A stretch of 28,348 nt of DNA from Azolla pinnata (Eukaryota > Streptophyta > Polypodiopsida > Salviniales > Salviniaceae), in contig JBBBWG010005258.1 of assembly GCA_037176905.1 (NCBI GenBank), positions 1-28,348 of the forward strand. The letters run 5' to 3'. The notes below the pieces were generated by a model. That model did not search any database and was not told where the DNA came from. It saw only the letters and a program-made list of their open reading frames with translations. The stretch's first letter is position 1. Each line of letters begins with the position of its first letter. The position numbers and the translations under genes are program-made. Of this stretch, positions 1 to 9,819 are shown in pieces.

Positions 1-318
1 AGCAGCTTCTATCGATCGACTCTTATCGATTTCATTCATGACATGTAATACTATTTCATTCTTATATTCATCTCTTTCCTCTTCTTTCTTCCGCCCAAAT
101 ATGATGAGCAGGCCTGGTTCATGTGTGTAGAGAAAGAAGAGCTTCTTCAGCAAGAAAACCCCAAACCGTGATCCACGCCCTTCCCCTTGATCCGACCCAG
201 AACCAGTCTGAGTCAGACGGACACAGAAGACAGGAAGGGGAAAGACACAGACAAGGAATCAGAGAGATCTACCTGCTGCATAGACCGAGATCGAGATCGG
301 GAGAGGAAGACAAAGAGG

Positions 319-340
319 AGAGAGAGAGAGAGAGAGAGAG
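319..340 (+). repeat. (GA)n microsatellite in the LFG leader
   Basis: A pure GA run lies just upstream of the LFG start codon, inside the probable 5' untranslated region. GA/CT runs near transcription starts are frequent in plants and can bind GAGA-type (BPC) factors; a role here is only inferred. Confidence 0.85.
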
Positions 341-350
341 GGCTGACGAG

Positions 351-1530
351 ATGTTGGGCGGTTATGAGAAGGCTCCCCATAGCTTCTACGATGTGGAGCA
401 GCAAGGGGGCGATGTGCTGTACCCTGGGATCTCGGCCTCCGAGAGCGAGATGCGCTGGGGACTCATCCGCAAAGTCTACGGCATCATCGGCATCCAGCTT
501 CTCCTCACCTCCGTCGTCGCTGCCTTCGTCGTCCTCCATGCTCCCACCTCGCAGTTCCTCCTCAGCACCCCCGCCGTCCTATTTGTGGTGGCCCTTACTC
601 CATTCATCGGTTAGTTCCTGTCCCTTCTCTTCTTCTATCATGTTGTATGTAATTTGTGATTGTGCGTATGTATGTCGGTATGGTGTATATATGTATCTAT
701 GTATGTGCGAATGGGCGGTGTGGGCGGCTTAGGTATGCGTGTATGTTTGCATTTGCTTGCATGAATCCAATTTCAGCAACAACTATTCTTATGCTTGTGC
801 ATTTGCTTGGTGTATGTATGTCGGTATGGTGTATATATGTATCTATGTATGTGCATATGGGCGGTGTGTATGGCTTATGTATGCGTGTATGTTTGCATTT
901 TGGTTGCATGAATCCAATTTCAGCAACAGCTGTTCTTGTGCTCGTGCATTTGCTGGGTGTCTTGATTAATTGTAACGTCTTTGGTGCATGTATACACACA
1001 CACACACACGTTTGTTTGGTATATTTCATTCACATACATGAAAATTCTCGTCTTTGCACGCGGACAGTCTTGTTATGACACAATTCCCTTCTTTTTTTGG
1101 AAGTCCTAATGCGAGATAGTTTGGTTTGTGGGATTTCGCAACCGAGTAGTGCACTCCATAGCTTAATAGTATGGTATGCATATGCATTTATATTGTGCCG
1201 TGGATGCTTATGTAATATATGTGTGCCCATTTCTGTTCATGAATTCTGATTGATAGACTTTGGATGCATTCTTTGTATTTAAAGCAAGATGCATACTTGA
1301 CCTTGTGCAATGCCCAATGATGGGCTGGCTTTGATCTCTCACCAATCAAGTTGTGATTTTTTTCAGTGATGTGCCCCATGTATTACTACCGCCAGAAGCA
1401 TCCAGTGAACCTGTTCTTGCTTGGTATTTTCACTGTGGCTCTTAGCTTCACTGTCGGCATCTCTTGCGCCTTCACTAGTGGTGAGTATACATCAAAGACA
1501 TGTTGATTCTCATCGAAGTCAATAAGCATG

Positions 1531-1564
<34 letters not shown>

Positions 1565-2131
1565 GTATCTCTAGGATTAGTACTCACAATGTTTTGGTAG
1601 TCTCTGTAGTTTGAGGTTTCATGATTGATTTCTTTTTCACTCACCAGGAGCCATAGTTCTTGAAGCTTTGATTCTGACGGCGGTTGTGGTGCTGTCTTTG
1701 ACCGCATACACATTCTGGGCTACAAAGCAAGGCTATGATTTCACCTTCATGGGTCCTTTCTTGTTCACATCCCTAATCATCCTTATAGTCTTTGGCATCA
1801 TTCAGGTATGAAAGGAGGTTTGCAAATGCTTTCTTTTCATTCGACAAGTATATTATCATTCTGCCCAGAGTTGAATAAAGAGCAATTTCATGTTCTATTT
1901 AGGGTTAAATATGCATGTTTTCTGCAGGCTTTCTTCCCTCTAGGCCCCATCTCAACCATGATCTATGCTGGAGTAGGTGCCCTTATATTCTGTGGCTACA
2001 TAATTTTCGACACTGGCAACCTTATCAAGCGTTTCAGCTATGACGAGTATATTTGGGCATCGGTCGTGCTTTATCTCGACATCCTGAATCTCTTCCTGCT
2101 GCTGCTTGACTTGCTCAAATCTAACAGATAG
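351..2131 (+). CDS. LFG: LIFEGUARD / Bax inhibitor-1-like seven-transmembrane protein
   Basis: Exons 351-609, 1367-1480, 1648-1805 and 1928-2131, all joined by GT..AG, give 244 aa, the usual length for plant LIFEGUARD proteins. The N-terminus is a short soluble tail (MLGGYEKAPHSFYDVE) followed by RWGLIRKVYGIIGIQ, which enters the first membrane helix near residue 42. About seven hydrophobic segments follow. Family landmarks are CPMYYYRQKHPVN after exon 1, then FTSGAIVLEA, FPLGPISTMIYAG, and the C-terminal block GNLIKRFSYDEYIW plus YLDILNLFL. The family (BI1-like, PF01027) sits in ER, Golgi or plasma membranes and damps calcium-linked cell death; this is family knowledge. The frame stays open upstream to an ATG at 123, but 351 is chosen because the conserved family start fits there and the upstream part is Arg/Glu low complexity read from a GA repeat. 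No broken features are seen. Confidence 0.93.
667..959 (+). repeat. Tandem duplication of about 146 bp in LFG intron 1
   Basis: Two adjacent copies, about 667-812 and 813-959, share TATGTATGTCGGTATGGTG at their starts and GCATGAATCCAATTTCAGCA later on. They differ at scattered positions, so the event is not fresh. It lies wholly within intron 1 (610-1366) and should not change the protein. Confidence 0.9.
1531..1564 (+). repeat. (TCA)n microsatellite in LFG intron 2
   Basis: About eleven TCA units in the short intron between exons 2 and 3 (1481-1647). Confidence 0.9.
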
Positions 2132-3294
2132 ATTACTCCGTTTGTTCCAAATCATCTTACGATCTATATCACAAGCAATATATGATCCTTATGTGTTAAT
2201 AAAGATGGATGAAGGTGTGTGTACGCAGAAAGAAATGACAACATTGCTGCTAATGGGCTGGTTGATCTAGTCTTTTGCTGATTGTCGATGGAATTTTTGT
2301 AATTTTGGGTGAACCCATCTTTGAAATATAACATCTTTTGTATAATTATGTCATCAAAGATACGGGCTGTACATTCTCATTGCTCTACTATAACATAGAA
2401 ATGATTGATATCATCCTAACTAAAAAAGGTACTTGTTTATCTTTCTTAGAGGCTTCAGTCCATCAAGTGGTGATTTAGTTATAACGTTGTGAAATCTAGA
2501 CTTGTCAAAAGAGTAAACAATTTATTTAAGCATCATTTGACAGGCTTAATTGGGCAAGTGAATCACAAGTGATTATCAAGTCTAGGTGTTTGTCATGAAA
2601 GTTGGTTGATTCTGTGTTTGATGCAAATCAGTGGGTCTTCTTTTTGTGGACTTCAGCTCTCTTCACCATTTTCGTCCAATGTTGCAACAGCTCTAAAAGC
2701 TCCCCTTGTAGTAACCTGCAACTTTACCCTGGAGTCTGGATTCAATTTACATGTTTGCTTTACATAAAGAGCAAGTAGTATGAGGTTTTGAAGCAGCCTG
2801 TACAGAGCTTTGTTGAACTGATATTAGGGGCTCAAAATACTGCCTTCAGACTATATATGGATAGGTGATGGCGCTTTTTGGAGTGATTGTAGTAATTAAG
2901 CGATGGGAAGATGAAGGGCAAACGCACTTGAATTGAGACACTGAATCGAGTTTGTGGAATTTCAAAGCCAATGAATGCTCTTGACAAAAATGAGCATGGA
3001 TTCTGTTGGCATCTTTGTACAGTATATCTATGTGGGCGTGAAGAAGGTTTGCATATGGTATACGGCAAGGGGTGTGGGAGGGAGACAGAGACGAGACAGA
3101 GATGGGGAGTAGGTGACCTAGAAAATATTCCCAATGGCACACAACACACACACACACAGTTCTGTCTCTTTACCCACTCCCGAAGCTGCTCTTGGTAACC
3201 CTCTTTAACCCACTATCAAAGGCTTCAATCTGTGGTTAAACTTCTGGAGATCCAAGAGATCCGCCGAAATCTGCAGCAACAGGTGGAGATAGGG
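2132..3294. other. Intergenic: LFG 3' region and S-acyltransferase leader
   Basis: No gene seen. A canonical AATAAA poly(A) signal lies at 2198-2203, about 70 bp after the LFG stop, so the LFG 3' UTR probably ends soon after. The rest is AT-rich and unremarkable up to a short purine-rich stretch (about 3070-3115) and a small CA run (3143-3160), which lie in the probable promoter/leader of the next gene. Short open frames on the minus strand here have no recognisable content. Confidence 0.6.
2198..2203 (+). terminator. AATAAA polyadenylation signal, LFG
   Basis: A consensus hexamer 67 bp past the LFG stop codon, in a suitable AT-rich setting. Plant poly(A) signals are loose, so the true site could differ. 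Confidence 0.5.
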
Positions 3295-3357
3295 ATGGAG
3301 ATGGAAATGGAGCTGGAACTGGAGAAGGAGAAGGAGATGGAGAAGGGGAAGGGAGAA
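3283..3357 (+). repeat. GGAGAT/GGAGAA purine repeat coding an acidic N-terminus
   Basis: A degenerate GGAGAT/GGAGAA tract spans the start codon of the S-acyltransferase and codes the repetitive [20 protein letters not shown] tail. Several in-frame ATGs (3295, 3301, 3307 and later) are possible starts. The tract lies before the first ankyrin repeat and is probably disordered. Confidence 0.7.
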
Positions 3358-6300
3358 TCTCCAATCCACCAGCCTACCAAGCACAACGACCATATCAATG
3401 AGTTATCCACAGCATCCTCCCGTGGAGACATGGAAATGCTTCGCAGCTTGGTGGAGGTATCAGGATGCCACCTCTCTCTACCTGATGGCGGTGGCTATTA
3501 CCCCCTCCAGTGGGCCGCGCTCAATGATCGATTCGAAGCTGCCAATTACCTCATCCAGGTGAGTTTTTTATGTACTGCCCGTCATGGGTTCTTCTGCTTC
3601 CTCCTCCTCTTATCTATCTGTCTGTTGTTTTATCTAGCATTCCTTTGAATGATGTGCTCCGTTCGTAGATAGATAGATAGATTTCATTATCGTCTTCGAA
3701 GGTCAAATATGACCTATGTAGAAGCACACGTGGGGCAATGCTCTGTTTTGTTGATTTCTCATCCAGAGAAGAAAACTGTGTTTTTTTTTTCAGTTATATG
3801 TGATTTGGATTTCTTTCATATTTGTCGAAGATTCCATTGATAGTTGAAAAAGATTTGTCAAGTCTTGTAAATGGATTGCACAGAGTTTTTTCCTCTCCTC
3901 GTCTTAATTGTTTCTTTCACCTTCTTGATCTGCAGCATGGAGCATCTGTGAATGCCCGCGATCACTCTGAACAGACGGCTTTACATTGGGCAGCAGTTTG
4001 TGGTTCTGTTCCGGTGGCCGATCTCTTGTTGCAGAACGGAGCTCGGATTGAATGTGGTGATTCTCATGGCTATCGGGTGAGTTTTCATGGAGAGAATTTC
4101 AAATATCTCTTCCTTTGCCCCGTTCAATTCTATTGTACATCTTTCTCCTTAAAGATTCAGCAAGTAATAATTTACACCAAGAACTGCAAGAATCGATGTT
4201 GAACATTGAGCCAATATATAGATAGAGTTTTTATGAATAATTCCCCAGGAAAGAAACACGTGCGTGTAAAGATACGCTTTCTTAGTCATATTGTAGGTCA
4301 CAAAGTTTGATGTTTGAGGCAATTATGTCATTCTTTGAATTATGTGTTGATTAAGATCTTGAACTTCATCCTTTGTAAGATGATTTCTCTTTCAGTTAGC
4401 TGCAGAATTCTTTCAGTTTTGGACCTGTTGCATGAGAAGTGGTATTGTGGCTGAAACTCCTCATTTGGGACATGGTTTCTCAAATCCAAAGTAGACGTGT
4501 TTTTCAATCTGTGTTTGGTTCAGATAATTCCAAGAGGTATTTTCCTTGTGATCTTAGCTAGAGTATGTATGCTCTTACACAAGGCCGAATATCCTAGTGG
4601 CGATCAGTGATTTTGTTTCAGATTCGCTCACCCATGCAAATGCAAAATTGTGCATTGTGACCGTATGTCTGGGATTTTTCAGAATGTAGAGAGTTCGATG
4701 TCTATCATATTCATGACTAGAGTCATATGTTTGAAACATGGACTGGTTTGGAGAGTGGCCAAGGGACAAAGGCAGGCAAAGAACATTGTAGACACTTGGA
4801 GGTTTCCTCAGATTTCATTTTGTATTCGAGGATGCATGCTCAATCCTCAGACTGATCCTAGCCTTTTTGGATTATGTGGTTAAAAGAAAATCATATCTGG
4901 GGGTTGAAGATGGGGATAAGAGCCATCCATCTGATTGAGGGGGTTAAGGCCATTATGGGGGAGACTCAGAAAATTTTTCAATGAATTTAGTCAAGTTGCT
5001 GATTATAGGGGATTAGCAGTAGTGTTTTCTCTTTGTGCAGAACCAGTTCAAGGTTACAGCATGTAAGAGAAGCACGAGCATTTACAGTAAGAGATTAGCT
5101 GAAAAGGATGGAAGAAAAAACTTAGCTGAAGGAATCTTGTCATGTGTGTTATTCAACAGGAATAATATCACAAATTGAAAACTGAGCCGAAAAGATTTAT
5201 ATGGAGAACTGATTCCCAGTTAATTGTGAAAACGTAAAGATGTGACAATATCAACTTGGTATCCACCCCTTTTTGCCAGTGTGTTTGAAGTGTTGTCCAA
5301 AAGTTGATATAATTGGTGCCCCACATGCTTAAAGAGTTGTTTTGTTTCTTCTAGGCAATTCATATAGCTTCTCAATATGGACAAATCAAATTACTGTATC
5401 ATATGATTGTGAATTGGGGTGCTGATATTGATGCTCCAGATATTGATGGAAGGACCCCTCTTCATTGGTAGTATTCTTGAAGTTCTGATGTTTTCCCATG
5501 TGTTTTCTTCTTTTTATAGCAAGGAATAATAAATAAGAAGTATCTCCTGTATTGTTTAATTCTTTTCTATTTTATTTTAAATTAGGGCTGCCTACAAAGG
5601 TTTCCCTGATATTGTTCGGTTACTCTTGTTTGTGGACGCCAACAAGTTTCATAAAGATAAAGAAGGTAGAAGTCGAATAATTTCCATCGTGGTTCACCAT
5701 TCCATATATGCCCGTTTCCATGCGGCTTAATTTTCCAGAGGATCAGGTTGCACTCCTTTGCATTGGGCAGCCATAGGAGGGAACATTGAAGCATGCACAG
5801 TTCTAGCCCAAGCAGGCACAAAAGAAGACCTCATGGTCATTAACAAGAGTGGGTCTACACCTAAACAACTTGCATCTGAAAACGGCCATAAGAGGTTGGT
5901 CATCTTATTTGTAAGTACATGATGAATCACACATATATTATACACGATTTGTGTACGCAAGCAAGTAGTTGACGCTTGTTTTCTTACTGCTGTGCAGTCA
6001 AATGCAGAAAGAGTTTTGAAGAATCCTGGAGATGATAAAACTCCCCTAGGAAGGATTAGAAAGTTGGGATTAGTGCCGATTCTCTGGGTCGTGAACATAT
6101 CCATGATTGTAATATACATCAACTCTGTCATATTGTGTGAGTTTTCTCTCACTGTTTGTATAAAGACCTTAAGCTACTGCTAGTTAGATTCCTAACTGTA
6201 TGCTTCTGCCTGCAGCACCACGTCTTTTCACAATTTCAGCTGCGATTGCAGCCTGGGCCTGGTTATCTGTTTTTCTTGCAACCAGCGCACTTTTTCTGCT

Positions 6301-8372
6301 ATATAGATGCAGCAGGTACTGCATTGTTTTTTATCTAATGAGCGAAGATATGTAAGGATGAGCCCCAATCGCTTGTTCGTAAAGCATACTTTGTTGATTT
6401 AGCATAGTGTTTCTATGTTCAAAGCTGTTGTCTGTTCTGTTAGGGGTGTCATTCTCATCTGTTTGCTGCATTATATACCTTCTAAACGCAGTCAGTTATA
6501 GGTCTGTTTGAAAATTTGCCTAGTTGCAGCGCTTTTTTCCTGCTATTTCTGTTAAGCAATTGTGGTTTTTCTTCTGATAAATAATGCTTTTTTTGCTACA
6601 GAAAAAATCCTGGATACATTGACGTCTGCAATGTTCAAGTGCAAGATGAAAATGACAAGGTGATTCACGTTTCCTTTCTTTGATCTTGCACTTGTTATCT
6701 TAGTTTGATAAAGATAGTGGAAGGATAAGGACAGTTGCAGGTGTTTGGGAGAAATGTCATTCATGATTTAGGACTAGTTGCAATGTACTTCAATTCATAG
6801 GTTTATCAGTTGAAAATTGAGGTTGAAGGCATATGATTCTACATTAGATACTTGACCGCAGTCACAAGTGGACAACCTTTTCATTGTTCTGAACTTGCTG
6901 TTTTATGTTAATTTGTTGTGCCTCATAAGCTGGCACTATAAAGCTTTACTCAATCCAGCAGCCGTTTGAAAATAGCTCTTTAGACCCTATAAATTTGTCT
7001 CCAAGAAACCGGGGTTTATGCTAATTGGTTGGGAATTGAGGTTGAAGGTATATGATTCTACATTTGATACTTGACCTGCAGTCAGAAGTGGAGAACCTTT
7101 TCATTGTCAGCATTTGCTGTTTTATCAATTATGTTAATCAAAGTTTGTTGTGACTCGTAAGCTGGCACTATTAAGCTTTACTCAATGCAGCCATTTGAAA
7201 ATAGCCTTTTAGACCTGTTAGCATTTATCACTTTTTTGTTTGCAATGTAGCAATCGTTGCTAAAAACTGAAGTTCGCAATCCAGCTCTATGGGCAGGACA
7301 ATGGTCCCAATTATGTCCAACTTGCAAGGTCCTTCAAAGAATCTTGTTTTCTCTTTTGCCCCAAGGTTCATTCCTTGCTTGATTTTGCTTTCTGCTTCTT
7401 TTATATTGCAGGTTGTAAGACCGCTACGGGCCAAGCACTGCTCTTCATGTAATAGATGCGTAGAACAGTTTGATCACCACTGTCCCTGGATTTCAAATTG
7501 TGTTGGAAAGGTGAGAGGCATAGAAGAATGTGGTAAAATAAGTTCTTCATGTGATGATATATGGAACAGTTTGTTCATCAGTATCCCTGGATTTCTTGCA
7601 TTGGAACGGTAAGAAACACTGGAGAATATAACAATTAAACATCTAATTGCAATGGTAAGAAAGAGTCTCGTTAGATACTTGAAATAGAACCCACAATATT
7701 CTTCTCACAGGAAGATGCTAATAAGCATTGTTTATGTCCCCAGCTTTAGTGGAGACTAGCTAATTCTCCTTGTTGAGTGCAGAAGAACAAGTGGGACTTC
7801 TTTGGATACATTTTCTTGGAAACTACTGGCATCTTCCTCAGTATAATCATAACTATTCAAAGTATTTATCATCACCTAATGGAACCTAGCTACTTAATGC
7901 AAACGTTTCTTGGTCTTTAATCGATGTGATAGCTGCTTGGGTTTACAGGAATCTGGACAGCTACCAATGCTTCTTTATCATGGGGTGCTCGGCTCCATTA
8001 TATCAGTACACATCATGTTGGAGTTTTAACATTCCTTATATTTGATACACTGATATTCTGTGGTGCTGCAACATTGACAGCAATTCAAGCAACCCAGGTA
8101 ATCAAATGGTATCCTGGTCAATAACTACTCTCCAGACATCGACAACATTGACCTGTTTGTATCTACAGATAGCCCACAATATCACCACCAATGAACGATC
8201 GAATGCCACCCGTTACAACTACTTGAAAGGCGAAGATGGGAAGTTTTACAACCCATATGATCAAGGGTTCCAAAAGAATTGCAGTGAGTTCCTTTTACTG
8301 GGCCATGTGGAAGATGTTCCATTGCCAAAAGCCCAACCTTCCTCTTCGCAGATTGGGTCAGGAATGGTTTAA
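3295..8372 (+). CDS. Ankyrin-repeat DHHC protein S-acyltransferase (TIP1/PAT23-24 group)
   Basis: Thirteen exons: 3295-3558, 3936-4076, 5355-5467, 5586-5665, 5747-5910, 5998-6136, 6216-6315, 6602-6659, 7251-7328, 7412-7510, 7783-7861, 7949-8097 and 8169-8372. They join in phase to 555 aa. Residues about 30-250 are ankyrin repeats ([32 protein letters not shown]). Two membrane helices follow (about 275-330), then the Cys-rich domain [18 protein letters not shown] with EQFDHHCPW; Cys403 is the predicted acyl-accepting residue. Two more helices follow, then TTNE (494-497, the TTxE motif) and NPYDQG (516-521). The family moves palmitate from acyl-CoA to protein cysteines in Golgi or endosomal membranes; Arabidopsis TIP1 controls cell growth. 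The short C-terminus suits PAT23 better than TIP1/PAT24. The exon 5 acceptor was chosen to give [11 protein letters not shown]. The first in-frame ATG, at 3295, opens a Met/Glu-rich stretch. The junction after exon 11 (AAA|GTATTT) is the weakest. Confidence 0.92.
3667..3682 (+). repeat. Short (GATA)n run in S-acyltransferase intron 1
   Basis: About four GATA units in intron 1 (3559-3935). A minor microsatellite. Confidence 0.7.
4077..5354 (+). other. Long intron 2 of the S-acyltransferase gene
   Basis: The longest intron of the gene (1278 bp), bounded by CGG|GTGAGT and TTCTAG|GCA. It is AT-rich. Small open frames near 4575-4883 on both strands have no family features I can name. No inverted repeats or element ends were recognised. 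Confidence 0.6.
6811..7228 (+). repeat. Tandem duplication of about 219 bp in S-acyltransferase intron 8
   Basis: Copy 1 is about 6811-6998 and copy 2 about 7030-7228. They share GAGGTTGAAGG, ATATGATTCTACATT, GATACTTGACC, CAGTCA.AAGTGGA, AACCTTTTCATTGT, GCTGGCACTAT, AAGCTTTACTCAAT and TTTGAAAATAGC in the same order. Many substitutions and small indels separate the copies, so the duplication is old. It lies between exons 8 and 9. Confidence 0.88.
7542..7614 (+). pseudogene. Decayed duplicate of the catalytic DHHC exon
   Basis: Intron 10 (7511-7782) of the S-acyltransferase holds a degenerate copy of exon 10, offset by about 102 bp. TCTTCATGT at 7442 recurs at 7544, and the exon's GAACAGTTTGATCACCACTG resembles GAACAGTTTGTTCATCAGTA in the copy, with CCCTGGATTTC kept in both. 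At the catalytic motif the copy reads V-H-Q-Y in place of D-H-H-C, so the acceptor cysteine is gone. A donor-like GGTAAG still follows the copy. If intron 10 is retained, the frame reads through the copy and stops just after it, which would truncate the enzyme before its last two membrane helices. No splice acceptor was recognised before the copy, so I treat it as a dead exon fragment. Confidence 0.75.
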
Positions 8373-8461
8373 AAATATGGCCATGTTTTCATAAATCTTC
8401 ACTTCGAATTCAGGAATCACCGGCTATGTTGTAACATGTAATCTACTTACCGATGGTTGTA

Positions 8462-8467
8462 AATAAA
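8462..8467 (+). terminator. AATAAA polyadenylation signal, S-acyltransferase
   Basis: A consensus hexamer about 90 bp past the stop codon in AT-rich DNA. It is a likely 3' UTR signal, by position only. Confidence 0.5.
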
Positions 8468-9819
8468 ATATTGCAACTATATTTTACTCATCAAATTAGT
8501 GGCAACCAAAATCCATCTTCCATTCGGTTTATATTAAGCCTCTGATCCATTCTGTTTATATTAAGTCATTTATTCATAACATACCTTTCTGGACCATTGT
8601 CCCATTACTTCCTACTCGAAAACAAAACTGCTAATGGGGATTGTAATTTTTTCATAAAAATAGCAAAAATCTACTGGCATCTACAAGTGGTCCTACAGCT
8701 AGTACAGTGCTTAAAACTTCAAACTTTTTCGTTTACATGAACGAGAAACAATTGCAGCATAGAATTCTCTCATTGAGCTTGTATACATTCTTTAGTTGGT
8801 AGAATTATGACGGCCTAATCTAGTGTTGCAACACTTTACATAATTCATATTAATTAGGAGATTAGGAGATTAATGGGTGATGAGTTGTCAAGAAAACAGT
8901 AGTCAATGTTCCAGTTTAAATAATCAGGAATTGATTTATAGCTTATAATTGAAGAGGTGATTAATCCATGATACATGATGTACCTCCTACACTAGCCAAT
9001 AAAATCATTACTGCATATGCGTTAGTGGTTTCTTTAATCACTTGCTTTCTTGATAGGTTTACTTCCGGCCAGGTTGTAGTGTATCAGAGCTTAAAGTTTG
9101 AGGTGAAGAAAGTTATGATACTTGGTAGGATTCTCATACTCATACTTTTATGATGATTTTTTCACTCTATCTATGATATGTTTCCGAACATAGAAGTTGG
9201 AAAGAGTTAGAAACTTCATCCCTGAAAATCTACATCTTACAATTTCTTCTTTGGTCCAGCAACAGCAGAACAAAAGTCGCCTAGACATATTTTGCCATAT
9301 CTGCTAAAGTCTCTTCACGTTGACATGCATAGCTTCTCATGTTAGCCATCACACGCCCATTTTCATGGTGTCCATGCCTGTGTAGCATTTTGATTGTAGG
9401 CATGTTTCTAAGAGTCCAGACCTTTTTCAACTTTCCAAGGGAAAATAGTCTGTTGTGATCCTTTGGATGTTCAAAGTGTTCCAACATCAGTAGAAATCAT
9501 TTAATAGTCGAGTACACCTTGACAAGAGGGACAAAAGGGATAGAATTCATCTCAATTACATTGATTGAAAAAGGCTACATGTTTCATTGACAAATATGCA
9601 ACTTGTGTCAGAATCCTAACTAGCCAACAACCAAGTAAAAACATCTTCCCATTCATCTGCATTGTAACAACCACGTTGCCATAATGAGCGGTTCTTATTT
9701 CATAGATCTGATCTCGCTTATAGTGATTACATTAGTTTTTGCATTTCAATTAACCACTTCAAACAATTGCAGAGGACTCCCGTTGCCATTGATCATCTGT
9801 CTGAGAGATTTCTCCAAAC
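8468..9819. other. Intergenic between two convergent genes
   Basis: The S-acyltransferase (+) and the phosphohexomutase (-) converge here, so the region holds their two 3' ends. It is AT-rich with no intact gene. A 68-residue open frame on the minus strand (9281-9487) has a mixed, protein-like composition but no motif I recognise; it may be a gene scrap or chance. No element ends or tRNA were recognised. Confidence 0.55.

Noticed and set aside
1100-2980. Similar short peptides (EIPQT type) on the minus strand at about 1110-1140 and 2930-2970
   Set aside because: The shared DNA is only about 14 bp with weak flanking similarity; chance or very old repeat dust.
9281-9487. A 68-residue minus-strand frame as a gene
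   Set aside because: No motif was recognised, no splice partners were found, and it lies in the convergent 3' region; it could be a scrap but is not supportable.
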